Assembly: GCA_910578385.1 (NCBI GenBank)
Contig: CAJTQV010000005.1
Location: forward strand, 1 to 64,000
Length of the DNA: 64,000 nucleotides
Reading direction: 5' to 3'
Source: an uncultured Muribaculaceae bacterium
Lineage (GTDB): Bacteria; Bacteroidota; Bacteroidia; Bacteroidales; Muribaculaceae
The notes below the pieces were generated by a model. The model saw nothing but the letters and a program-made list of their open reading frames with translations, was not told the origin of the DNA and did not search any database. The stretch's first letter is position 1; every line of letters begins with the position of its first letter. Positions 52,677-60,570 of the stretch are shown here, in pieces. The position numbers and the translations under genes were made by a program.

Positions 52677-53132
52677 ATGAATCTTTTTGATAAGGTAAGC
52701 GACGACATCAAGAAGGCGATGCTGGCTCGCGATAAGGTCCGCCTCGAAGCTCTCCGTGGCGCCAAAAAGGAATTCCTTGAGGCTAAGACAGCCAAGGGTG
52801 CCAACGGCGAACTCTCCGACGAAAACGCGACTAAAATCATCGTCAAGATGGTAAAGCAGCGCAAGGAAAGCGCCAAGATATATACCGACAATAACCGTCA
52901 GGAACTCGCCGATAATGAACTCGCCGAGGCTGCCGTGCTTGAGGAGTATCTCCCCAAACAGCTCTCAGCAGAGGAACTCGACACCGAGCTCCGCGCAATC
53001 ATCGCTGAAACCGGTGCCACCGGCCCGCGCGAGATGGGCAAGGTGATGGGCGTCGCCTCCAAACGCCTCGCAGGCCGTGCCGAGGGTCGCGCCATATCCG
53101 AAGCCGTCAAGAATCTGCTCAACAGTCTCTGA
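52677..53132 (+). CDS. GatB/YqeY domain protein
   Basis: 151 residues, the full length of stand-alone YqeY proteins. N-terminal helical bundle: MNLFDKVSDDIKKAMLARDK, LRGAKKEF. Middle: VKMVKQRKESAKIY. C-terminal: LPKQLSAEEL, then TGPREMGKVMGV. It is related to the tail domain of GatB, which contacts tRNA in amidotransferases; stand-alone members probably bind tRNA, but their function is not established. It starts at the ATG at 52677 and precedes serS by 70 bp in the same direction, consistent with a tRNA-related unit. Confidence 0.92.
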   Translation: MNLFDKVSDDIKKAMLARDKVRLEALRGAKKEFLEAKTAKGANGELSDENATKIIVKMVKQRKESAKIYTDNNRQELADNELAEAAVLEEYLPKQLSAEELDTELRAIIAETGATGPREMGKVMGVASKRLAGRAEGRAISEAVKNLLNSL

Positions 53133-53202
53133 AAACATCAGTTATTACTGAAAACCCACCAACTGAATATCCGCATTTTACAACCATAATAGACCACAAG
53201 AA

Positions 53203-54474
53203 ATGCTTACGCTCCAGACCATAAAGGCTGATCCCGAGTTCGTGATCAAGCGTCTCGCCGTCAAAGGTTTCGACGGCAAGGAAGTTATTAACAAGATTCT
53301 CGATATTGACGCCGAACGCCGTCGTCTCCAGCAGAAGACTGATTCCGACGCCTCTGAACTCAAGAAACTCTCCTCTTCTATCGGTTCGCTGATGAAGGAG
53401 GGAAAGACCGCCGAGGCTGCCGAAGCCAAGCAGAAGGTGGCCGACATCAAAGGCAACACAAAGGCTCTTCAGGACCATCTGGCAGAGTGCGAGACCAAGA
53501 TGCGCGACCTGCTCCTCACCGTCCCCAACCTCCCCTGCGCCGCAGTGCCGGAGGGTCTGACGGCCGAGGATAATGTGGTTGAGAAAACAGGCGGTGTAAT
53601 TCCTGACCTGCCCGAGGATGCACTTCCCCACTGGGACCTCGCCAGGAAATACAATATCATCGACTTCGAGATGGGTGTCAAGGTGACCGGCGCCGGATTC
53701 CCCTTCTACGTAGGCAAGGGCGCACGTCTGCAACGCGCTCTCATCCAGTTCTTCCTCGACGAGGCATGGCACGCCGGCTACACCGAGGTAGAGCCGCCGT
53801 TCGTGGTCAACGAGGCTTCGGGCTACGGCACAGGCCAGCTCCCCGACAAGGAGGGACAGATGTACCACGTCAACCTCGACAACCTCTATCTGATTCCCAC
53901 CGCCGAGGTTCCGGTCACCAACATGTATCGCGACGTTATCCTCACCGAGAGCGAGCTTCCCAAGAAGAACTGCGCATATTCACCCTGCTGGCGCCGCGAG
54001 GCCGGAAGCTACGGCAAGGACGTGCGCGGTCTGAACCGTCTGCACCAGTTCGACAAGGTGGAGATTGTACGCATAGAGCGTCCCGAAGATTCCTATGCAG
54101 CTCTTGAGGAGATGAAGGACCATGTTCAGGGGCTGCTTGAGAAACTCGGCCTGCCCTGGCACATACTCCGTCTCTGCGGGGGCGACATGAGCTTCACCTC
54201 GGCCATCACTTTCGACTTCGAGGTATGGAGCGCAGCCCAGAAGCGCTGGCTGGAGGTTTCGTCGGTATCGAACTTCGAGACATACCAGGCAAACCGTCTG
54301 AAATGCCGCTACAAGGGTGCTGACAAGAAGATGCACCTCTGCCACACCCTCAACGGTTCGGCTCTTGCCCTGCCGCGCATCATGGCCGCGCTGCTGGAGA
54401 ACAACCAGACTCCCGAGGGAATTGTTATACCGGAGTGCCTGCGCAAGTACTGCGGCTTCGACATCATCGACTGA
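53203..54474 (+). CDS. serS: Seryl-tRNA synthetase
   Basis: Charges tRNA-Ser with serine using ATP; class II, dimeric, cytosolic. 423 residues. The N-terminal antiparallel coiled-coil arm (about 30-105, Lys/Glu-rich with LQQKTDSDASELKKLSSSIG) grips the long variable arm of the tRNA. Motif 2 is FSPCWRR-like (YSPCWRREAGSYGKD) and motif 3 is LNGSALALPRIMAALLENNQ. It ends in the expected C-terminal helix region. All catalytic segments are present. Confidence 0.97.
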   Translation: MLTLQTIKADPEFVIKRLAVKGFDGKEVINKILDIDAERRRLQQKTDSDASELKKLSSSIGSLMKEGKTAEAAEAKQKVADIKGNTKALQDHLAECETKMRDLLLTVPNLPCAAVPEGLTAEDNVVEKTGGVIPDLPEDALPHWDLARKYNIIDFEMGVKVTGAGFPFYVGKGARLQRALIQFFLDEAWHAGYTEVEPPFVVNEASGYGTGQLPDKEGQMYHVNLDNLYLIPTAEVPVTNMYRDVILTESELPKKNCAYSPCWRREAGSYGKDVRGLNRLHQFDKVEIVRIERPEDSYAALEEMKDHVQGLLEKLGLPWHILRLCGGDMSFTSAITFDFEVWSAAQKRWLEVSSVSNFETYQANRLKCRYKGADKKMHLCHTLNGSALALPRIMAALLENNQTPEGIVIPECLRKYCGFDIID

Positions 54475-54498
54475 TAAAATCACAGACTGATAGTTACA

Positions 54499-54522
54499 GG
54501 GGTGCCGGCAGAGTGGCACCCC
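54499..54522 (+). terminator. Hairpin after serS
   Basis: Perfect 8-bp stem GGGGTGCC/GGCACCCC with an 8-nt loop, 25 bp past the serS stop; weak T-run. Confidence 0.6.
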
Positions 54523-54550
54523 AAGTTTCCACCTGATAAAATTTACTGTA

Positions 54551-55327
54551 TTGGACCAGAGCAAAGCGTACATCAGCAAGGAGGAGAAGAAAATTCCGAT
54601 CAACGACCCATCCGGAAAATGGTCAGACCTCACCCTGCTCCCCGAATGGAGCGAGAAGTTTTATGACGTGTACACCGTGCGCAAGCACGGCAAGTGGGTG
54701 ATGCTCAAGGCTCTCAAGCCTGAGTATGCGGGCGAGCCAAAATTCCGCGAGATGATTGAACAGGAGTTCGAGACACGCTACAATCTGGCTCACCCCAATA
54801 TCGTCATGGTCAACGATTTCGAGGATATTCCCGGAATCGGCAAGGCCATCATCACCGACGACGTGTACGGCTATTCGCTGCGCCGCCTCATCGACGAGAA
54901 ACGTCTCACGCCGAAGATCGTACACCGGCTCCAGACCCAGCTGCTCGACGCGATGCAGTATATTCAGGAGAACCACATCGTGCATGAGCCAATCACGCCC
55001 GAGACGATAATCTTCACCGAATACAACGAGAATCTCAAGCTCATAAACGTTGGCTACGACCAGCAGTCGAAGCTCTCCACCCATGATGCCGAGGCCGACA
55101 TACGCAGCTATGGCAAGGTGCTCAACGAAGTGCTCGACCACCTCCCCACCTCGCTGCCGCGTCTTCGCCGCATCGCCGAGAAGTGCGAGAAAAACGACAG
55201 GGCGTTCTCGACAATCACCGACATACATCTCGCCGTCGAACGACGCAACTCAGCCCAGATCTACTATCTCATCATCGCTTTCATCGCCGTGATGGTAGTG
55301 CTGCTCTGCTGGCTGACCCTCAGATAA
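54551..55327 (+). CDS. Membrane-anchored protein pseudokinase
   Basis: 258 residues. A eukaryotic-type protein-kinase fold spans about 25-230: the VAIK-like lysine is K53 (VMLKALK) and a possible helix-C Glu lies near 70-74. The catalytic loop HRD is replaced by H145-E146-P147 and the metal-binding DFG by N166-V167-G168, so phosphotransfer is unlikely. One C-terminal transmembrane helix (236-256) anchors it with the kinase domain in the cytosol. The likely start is TTG at 54551; no suitable ATG exists nearby. Role unknown, possibly a scaffold; the next gene is 38 bp downstream. Confidence 0.7.
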   Translation: MDQSKAYISKEEKKIPINDPSGKWSDLTLLPEWSEKFYDVYTVRKHGKWVMLKALKPEYAGEPKFREMIEQEFETRYNLAHPNIVMVNDFEDIPGIGKAIITDDVYGYSLRRLIDEKRLTPKIVHRLQTQLLDAMQYIQENHIVHEPITPETIIFTEYNENLKLINVGYDQQSKLSTHDAEADIRSYGKVLNEVLDHLPTSLPRLRRIAEKCEKNDRAFSTITDIHLAVERRNSAQIYYLIIAFIAVMVVLLCWLTLR

Positions 55328-55364
55328 AACCACACCTCATACGTACCCGCAATTACCCCGCCAA

Positions 55365-56492
55365 ATGATTGAAATCAGAGAAATAGAGCCTACGAAGAAA
55401 AATCTGCGACTCTTCACCAAGTTCCAGACAGACCTGTACGACGGCAACCCTTATTTTGTGCCTCCGATGGTCTACGACGATGTCCAGACACTCTCGCCAT
55501 CGCTCAACCCGGCTTTCGAGTTCTGCGAGGAAGCTCTTTTCATGGCATATCGCGACGGCAAACCTGTGGGCCGCATCGCAGGTATCATAAATCATCAGGT
55601 CAACCGCCGCCATCATGAGAAGAACGCGCGCTTCGGATTCATCGATTTCATCGACGACCATGAAGTGTCGGCCGCTCTGATGAAGGCCGTCGAGGACTGG
55701 GGACGCCGCAAGGGCATGAACAAGCTGATCGGCCCGCTCGGATTCACTGACCTTGACCATGAGGGTATGCTGGTAGAGGGCTTCGAGGAGCTGTCCACGA
55801 TGGCCACCATATACAACTACCCCTATTATCCGCAGCATATGGAACGCCTCGGCTACCGCAAGGAATCGGACTGGGTGGAGTTTCTTATGGAAGTGCCCGA
55901 TCAGGTTCCGGAGCGTTACAGCCGCATAGCCGACATTGTGAAGGCCAAGTTCGGTCTGCGCGTCGTGAAGTACAAGAGCCGCAAGCGTGTGAAGCGCGAA
56001 TATGGTCATGCCCTGTTCCATCTCATCAACGACGCATACAAGGACCTGTACCAGTATTCCGAACTGTCGGAACGCCAGATTGAATACTACATAAACCAGT
56101 ATCTCGACCTGCTGAACCTTGACCTGCTGACTCTGATTGTGGATAAAAACGACCGGCTGGTGGGCGTGGGAATCTCGATGCCCTCGATGAGCCGGGCTCT
56201 CCAGAAGTCCAAAGGCAAGTTCTTCCCGTTCGGCTGGTATCATCTGCTGAAAGGGCTCAAGGGGAAGAACGACCGCGTGGATCTGCTGCTGGTCGCCGTT
56301 CATCCTGAGTATCAGAACAAGGGTGTGAACGCGCTGCTGTTCCAGGATCTTATTCCCTACTACATTGCCAACGGTTACAAGTATGCCGAGTCCAACCCGG
56401 AGATGGAGACCAACGGCAAGGTGCAGAGCCAGTGGGAGTATTTCAACACACGGCAGCACCGGCGTCGCCGCAGTTTCTCAAAGAAGATTTAG
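55365..56492 (+). CDS. GNAT-fold N-acetyltransferase-like protein
   Basis: 375 residues, no signal peptide. The N-terminal segment is FTKFQTDLYDGNPYFVPPMVYDD. Two GNAT-like regions are visible: ALFMAYRDGKPVGRIAGIIN (about 57-76) and, near 265-350, TLIVDKNDRLVGVGISMPS followed by VDLLLVAVHPEYQNKGVNALL, the latter with an acetyl-CoA-loop-like pattern (xxYQNKGxxxLL). The protein family is common in Bacteroidota and its substrate is unknown. It is followed 8 bp later by ubiE, so the two are probably co-translated. Confidence 0.7.
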   Translation: MIEIREIEPTKKNLRLFTKFQTDLYDGNPYFVPPMVYDDVQTLSPSLNPAFEFCEEALFMAYRDGKPVGRIAGIINHQVNRRHHEKNARFGFIDFIDDHEVSAALMKAVEDWGRRKGMNKLIGPLGFTDLDHEGMLVEGFEELSTMATIYNYPYYPQHMERLGYRKESDWVEFLMEVPDQVPERYSRIADIVKAKFGLRVVKYKSRKRVKREYGHALFHLINDAYKDLYQYSELSERQIEYYINQYLDLLNLDLLTLIVDKNDRLVGVGISMPSMSRALQKSKGKFFPFGWYHLLKGLKGKNDRVDLLLVAVHPEYQNKGVNALLFQDLIPYYIANGYKYAESNPEMETNGKVQSQWEYFNTRQHRRRRSFSKKI

Positions 56493-56500
56493 GTTTTTAG

Positions 56501-57271
56501 ATGGATGACAAGACACTGACAGGCGCGGAACTGGTGAATCCTTACGGTGACAACCGTGAGAAGGCCGAGCAGGTCGAGGAGATGTTCGACTCGATTGCCC
56601 CTGCCTACGACTTCATGAACACAGCCATGACGTTCGGATTGCACCGCATGTGGCGCAACCGTGCGCTCAACGCTGCCGGCACAGCACGCAAATCGGCCGA
56701 TACGCTCGACATTCTCGACATCGCCACCGGCACGGGCGACGTTGCCTTTGACCTTCACCGACGTTATCCGGGGGCCCGCGTCACCGGCGTTGACCTCTCG
56801 GAAGGCATGCTCCGTATTGCGGAGAAAAAGCTGAAAAACGCCGATGAATCCGCAAAAAAGCTCCTTTCTTTCGAACAAGGCGACTCGCTCGACCTGCGGT
56901 TTGCCGACGAATCGTTCGACCTTATCACCGTCGCTTACGGCGTGCGCAATTTCCAGCATCTCGACCGAGGATATGCCGAGATGTCGCGCGTTCTGCGCAG
57001 AGGGGGCACCCTCTGCGTGATTGAGCTGTCGGAACCTGCCAACGCTCTTACCAAAGCGTGCTACCGCCTCTATTCGCGCCACATCATACCTGCGCTCGGC
57101 AAGCTGGTGTCGGGCGACTCACGGGCATACTCCTACCTGCCCGAAAGCATTGCCGCTGCTCCCCAGCGCGACCGGATGACCGCGCTGATGACAGCGGCGG
57201 GGCTGTCTGACTGCCGATGGAAATCACTGACTTTCGGGGCGGTAACATATTATATCAGCACAAAAAGATAA
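56501..57271 (+). CDS. ubiE: Demethylmenaquinone methyltransferase
   Basis: Transfers methyl from S-adenosylmethionine to demethylmenaquinone in the last step of menaquinone synthesis; in this menaquinone-using phylum the MenG role is expected. 256 residues. Motifs: FDSIAPAYDFMNTAMTFGLHRMWR (family start), LDIATGTGDVAFDL (motif I, S-adenosylmethionine binding), VTGVDLSEGML, and ITVAYGVRNFQHLDRGYAEM and GGTLCVIELSEP. It lies 8 bp after the GNAT-like gene. Confidence 0.94.
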   Translation: MDDKTLTGAELVNPYGDNREKAEQVEEMFDSIAPAYDFMNTAMTFGLHRMWRNRALNAAGTARKSADTLDILDIATGTGDVAFDLHRRYPGARVTGVDLSEGMLRIAEKKLKNADESAKKLLSFEQGDSLDLRFADESFDLITVAYGVRNFQHLDRGYAEMSRVLRRGGTLCVIELSEPANALTKACYRLYSRHIIPALGKLVSGDSRAYSYLPESIAAAPQRDRMTALMTAAGLSDCRWKSLTFGAVTYYISTKR

Positions 57272-57345
57272 AACACCTGTCCGGTCTGAATGCCCGGACA
57301 TCAATATAAGCAATCGCCGGACCGGCATGGTCCGCATGTCTGCAT

Positions 57346-58608
57346 ATGGATAGAAAAGATTTTGAGATTATGGCCCCTGTGGGCAGCCGCGAGTCACTCG
57401 CAGCCGCTGTCAAGGCCGGAGCCGACGCCGTTTATTTCGGTATCGAGGGTCTTAACATGCGCTCCCGTTCAAGCGCGAATTTCACCGCCGACGACATGGC
57501 GGAGATAGCCGCTTTCTGCACGGAGCGTGGCGTGAAGACATACCTCACCGTCAACACCGTGATCTATGACTCCGACATGGAGCTGATGCGCCGCATAATC
57601 GACCGCGCCAAGGAGGCCGGAATCTCGGCAATCATCGCATCGGACATGGCTGCCATTCTCTACGCACGCGAAATCGGGCAGGAGGTCCACATCTCAACCC
57701 AGGTCAACATCACAAATTTCGAGGCTGTCAAGTTCTACTCGCAGTTTGCCGACGTGATGGTGCTCGCCCGCGAGCTCAACATGGAGCAGGTTGCGGAAAT
57801 CCACCGTCAGATTGTGGAGACAGGACTCACCGGACCCGCCGGGCGCCCCATACGTCTGGAGATGTTCTGCCACGGAGCGCTCTGCATGGCTGTCAGCGGC
57901 AAGTGCTACCTGAGCCTGCACGAGATGAACTCGTCGGCCAACCGTGGAGCCTGCAACCAGATCTGCCGTCGTTCATACACCGTGACCGACCGCGAGACCG
58001 GCGAACAGCTCGACATAGAGAACAAATACATCATGTCGCCCAAGGACCTGAAGACAATCCATTTCCTCAACAAGATGGTCGATGCCGGTGTGCGCGTCTT
58101 CAAAATCGAGGGTCGCGCACGCGGCGCGGAATATGTGGCCGAGACCGTGGCATGTTATTCCGAGGCCCTGAAGGCCATTTCAGAGGGAAATTTCTCCGAT
58201 GAAATGGTGGAAAACTGGGACGCACGCCTCACCAAGGTCTTCAACCGTGGATTCTGGAACGGCTACTACCTCGGACAGCGTCTCGGAGAGTGGAGTTCGA
58301 AATATGGATCGTCGGCAACACGCGTCAAGCAGTATGCCGCCAAGACCATCCGCTACTTCTCGAAAATTGGTGTCGGGGAATTCCTGATGGAGGCCGGAGA
58401 GCTGAAAATCGGCGATGAAATCGTGATTTCCGGACCTACTACCGGTGCAATCATCATGAAAGTCGAGGAGCTGCGCTTCGACCTCAAGCCGGTCGAGCGG
58501 GTTACCAAGGGTCAGCTGTTCTCCATGCCCGTACCCGAAAAGGTGCGGCCGTCCGACAAGCTCTATCTCTGGGCACCTCCCAAGAAACCGGCCGAAGTCA
58601 AAGCCTGA
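57346..58608 (+). CDS. U32-family peptidase/RNA-hydroxylation-type protein
   Basis: 420 residues, cytosolic. Family start: FEIMAPVGSRESLAAAVKAGADAVYFG. Conserved cysteines suited to an iron-sulfur cluster are in MFCHGALCMAVSGKCYLS and RGACNQICRR. The C-terminal beta-domain follows VFNRGFWNGYYLG. U32 proteins include TrhP/RlhA (prephenate-dependent tRNA or rRNA hydroxylation) and UbiU/V; with this layout a TrhP/YegQ-like tRNA-hydroxylation role is likelier than proteolysis. The start at 57346 directly precedes the conserved N-terminus. Confidence 0.88.
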   Translation: MDRKDFEIMAPVGSRESLAAAVKAGADAVYFGIEGLNMRSRSSANFTADDMAEIAAFCTERGVKTYLTVNTVIYDSDMELMRRIIDRAKEAGISAIIASDMAAILYAREIGQEVHISTQVNITNFEAVKFYSQFADVMVLARELNMEQVAEIHRQIVETGLTGPAGRPIRLEMFCHGALCMAVSGKCYLSLHEMNSSANRGACNQICRRSYTVTDRETGEQLDIENKYIMSPKDLKTIHFLNKMVDAGVRVFKIEGRARGAEYVAETVACYSEALKAISEGNFSDEMVENWDARLTKVFNRGFWNGYYLGQRLGEWSSKYGSSATRVKQYAAKTIRYFSKIGVGEFLMEAGELKIGDEIVISGPTTGAIIMKVEELRFDLKPVERVTKGQLFSMPVPEKVRPSDKLYLWAPPKKPAEVKA

Positions 58609-58649
58609 ACCGCAAAACCTGAACCCTCATAATCAAAACCAATCATACT

Positions 58650-59258
58650 ATGCCGGCACAGAAAAGACAGGTGGTATATCTCCACGGCCTATCATCCTCC
58701 GGGCAGTCAACCACAGCACAGCGGCTGCGGCGCACACTCGCCAAGCATGAGGTCATATCGCCCGACATTCCGATTCAACCTGAAGTCGCGGTTACCGAGC
58801 TGAAACGTCTCGCTACCCTGCTGCGACCCGACGCGATAATAGTCGGGACATCCATGGGCGGAATGTTCGCACAGCTTTTCCGCGGATTCCACCGCATTCT
58901 CATAAACCCGTCGTTCCATCCTTCGGAACATCTGTCCGAGAAGGTCGGCCAGCGACTTCCTTTCCACAACCCGCGTGTAGACGGAGCCAAGGATTTCGAG
59001 GTATCGGCCAAGCTGGTCAAGAAGTACCAGAAACTGGAGGAGAAGCAGTTCGACCCGAAATTCGGCATAATAGGCCGCAAACCTGACAGTCCGGAACTTG
59101 TGTCGGCCTTCTTCGGCACACAGGACACCGTCGTGAACTGCAAGGATGAATATCTCTCCCACTACGGCGACGCCACCGATTTCGACGGCGGTCACCGCCT
59201 CGACCCCAACACCACCATAGAGCTGGTGGTTCCCAAAATCCTCTCCATGCCCGAATAA
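58650..59258 (+). CDS. YqiA/YcfP-like alpha/beta hydrolase
   Basis: 202 residues, cytosolic. Alpha/beta-hydrolase signatures: VVYLHGLSSSGQST (oxyanion loop), nucleophile Ser in VGTSMGGMFAQ, an Asp in FFGTQDTVV, and catalytic His in DGGHRL. The small size and lack of a lid match YqiA/YcfP-type esterases, whose substrates are unknown. It follows the U32 gene by 41 bp and is probably co-transcribed, ending at the terminator at 59272. Confidence 0.8.
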   Translation: MPAQKRQVVYLHGLSSSGQSTTAQRLRRTLAKHEVISPDIPIQPEVAVTELKRLATLLRPDAIIVGTSMGGMFAQLFRGFHRILINPSFHPSEHLSEKVGQRLPFHNPRVDGAKDFEVSAKLVKKYQKLEEKQFDPKFGIIGRKPDSPELVSAFFGTQDTVVNCKDEYLSHYGDATDFDGGHRLDPNTTIELVVPKILSMPE

Positions 59259-59271
59259 GCGGGCTACCATT

Positions 59272-59303
59272 TTCTCCGTAAAATCAACCAGTTTTACGGA
59301 GAA
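59272..59303 (+). terminator. Terminator after the hydrolase gene
   Basis: Perfect 12-bp stem (59272-59283 with 59292-59303), 8-nt loop, followed by TGATTTT. Confidence 0.75.
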
Positions 59304-59316
59304 TGATTTTCAGTAC

Positions 59317-59347
59317 TTGCATAAAAATCATTTACCCTTTATATTTG
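59317..59347 (+). promoter_or_regulatory. Promoter of the aminotransferase gene
   Basis: -33 TTG (59317-59319), 20-bp spacer, -7 TATATTTG (59340-59347). Very short leader (about 10 nt). Confidence 0.75.
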
Positions 59348-59363
59348 CAAAACGAATAAAGTC

Positions 59364-60557
59364 ATGAACCACATTTCGCAACGTGTAGAGAATCTTTCGG
59401 CATCGGCCACTCTGGTCATGCTCCAGAAAACCAACGAGCTTCGTGCAGCCGGAGTCGATATAATCGGCATGTCGGCCGGTGAACCCGACTTCGACACCCC
59501 CGATTTCATCAAGGAAGCTGCCAAGAAGGCTATCGACGACAACTTCTCACGTTACACTGCCGTGGCCGGTTATGAATCACTGCGCCGCGCCGTGTGCGAC
59601 AAACTCCGCAGCGAGAACGGTCTCGAATACAAACCCTCGCAGATTGTGGTCGGCAACGGTGCCAAGCAGGAACTTGCCAACGCCCTTCTCGCAACAGTCA
59701 ATCCCGGCGACGAGGTAATCATTCCGGTTCCGGCATGGGTGTCGTATGTCGAGATGGTCAAGCTCGCCGAAGGTGTTCCCGTACTTGTGGAGGCATCGCC
59801 CGAAAATGACTTCAAGATCACACCCGCGCAGCTTGAGGCGGCAATCACACCCAAGTCGCGCATGATCATGCTCAACTCTCCCTGCAACCCGACCGGATCG
59901 GTATATTCTGCCGATGAACTCGAGGCTCTTGCCCGCGTTCTCGAACCCCACAGCCCGATTCTCATCCTCTCCGACGAGATTTACGAGCACATCAATTTCG
60001 TTGGCGGAGTGAAAAGCATCGCCTCGTTCCCCGGCATGATGGAACGCACCATACTCGTCAACGGCGTGTCGAAGGCTTATGCCATGACAGGATGGCGCAT
60101 AGGATACCTCGCCGCGCCGGAACCGATAGCCAAGGCTGTCACAAAACTTCAGGGACAGTACACATCGGGAGCATCATCGATTGCACAGAAAGCTGCCGAA
60201 GCCGCCTATACCGGCTCACAGCAGTGTGTCGAGGATATGCGCCGGGCATTCGAACGCCGCCGCGACCTCATCTGCGGACTTGCAGCCGAAGTTCCGGGCT
60301 GGAAGGTCAACCGCCCGCAGGGTGCGTTCTACCTATTCCCCGACGTCAAGGCACTCATCGGAAAGAGCTGCGACGGCAAGACAATCACTTCGAGCGCGGA
60401 CTATGTGATGTATCTTCTCGAAGAGGCACACGTGGCATGTGTGGATGGCGCGGCATTCTGCGCCGACGGATTCATCCGTCTGTCATACGCCACCTCCGAC
60501 GACAACATCCGCGAGGCCATGCGACGCATCCGCGAAGCTACCTCGCGCCTCAAATAA
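59364..60557 (+). CDS. Class I aspartate-type aminotransferase
   Basis: 397 residues, PLP enzyme of the AspB/thermophilic aspartate aminotransferase group (subgroup I-gamma). Motifs: GMSAGEPDFDTPDFIKEAA, NGAKQELANALLA, LNSPCNPTGSVYS, ILSDEIYEHI, and the PLP lysine in VNGVSKAYAMTGWRIGY; the C-terminal substrate Arg is in GFIRLSYA. The likely reaction is aspartate plus 2-oxoglutarate to oxaloacetate plus glutamate, with some prephenate activity possible in this subgroup. Own promoter. Confidence 0.92.
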   Translation: MNHISQRVENLSASATLVMLQKTNELRAAGVDIIGMSAGEPDFDTPDFIKEAAKKAIDDNFSRYTAVAGYESLRRAVCDKLRSENGLEYKPSQIVVGNGAKQELANALLATVNPGDEVIIPVPAWVSYVEMVKLAEGVPVLVEASPENDFKITPAQLEAAITPKSRMIMLNSPCNPTGSVYSADELEALARVLEPHSPILILSDEIYEHINFVGGVKSIASFPGMMERTILVNGVSKAYAMTGWRIGYLAAPEPIAKAVTKLQGQYTSGASSIAQKAAEAAYTGSQQCVEDMRRAFERRRDLICGLAAEVPGWKVNRPQGAFYLFPDVKALIGKSCDGKTITSSADYVMYLLEEAHVACVDGAAFCADGFIRLSYATSDDNIREAMRRIREATSRLK

Positions 60558-60570
60558 CCTACATAACTTT

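Noticed and set aside
55353..56459. 368-codon leftward open frame
   Set aside because: Antisense to the GNAT-like gene, which has family motifs and sits in a consistent operon.
60439..60570. N-terminal extension of the C10 protease
   Set aside because: It lies inside the aminotransferase gene; the ATG at 60571 starts a proper signal peptide.
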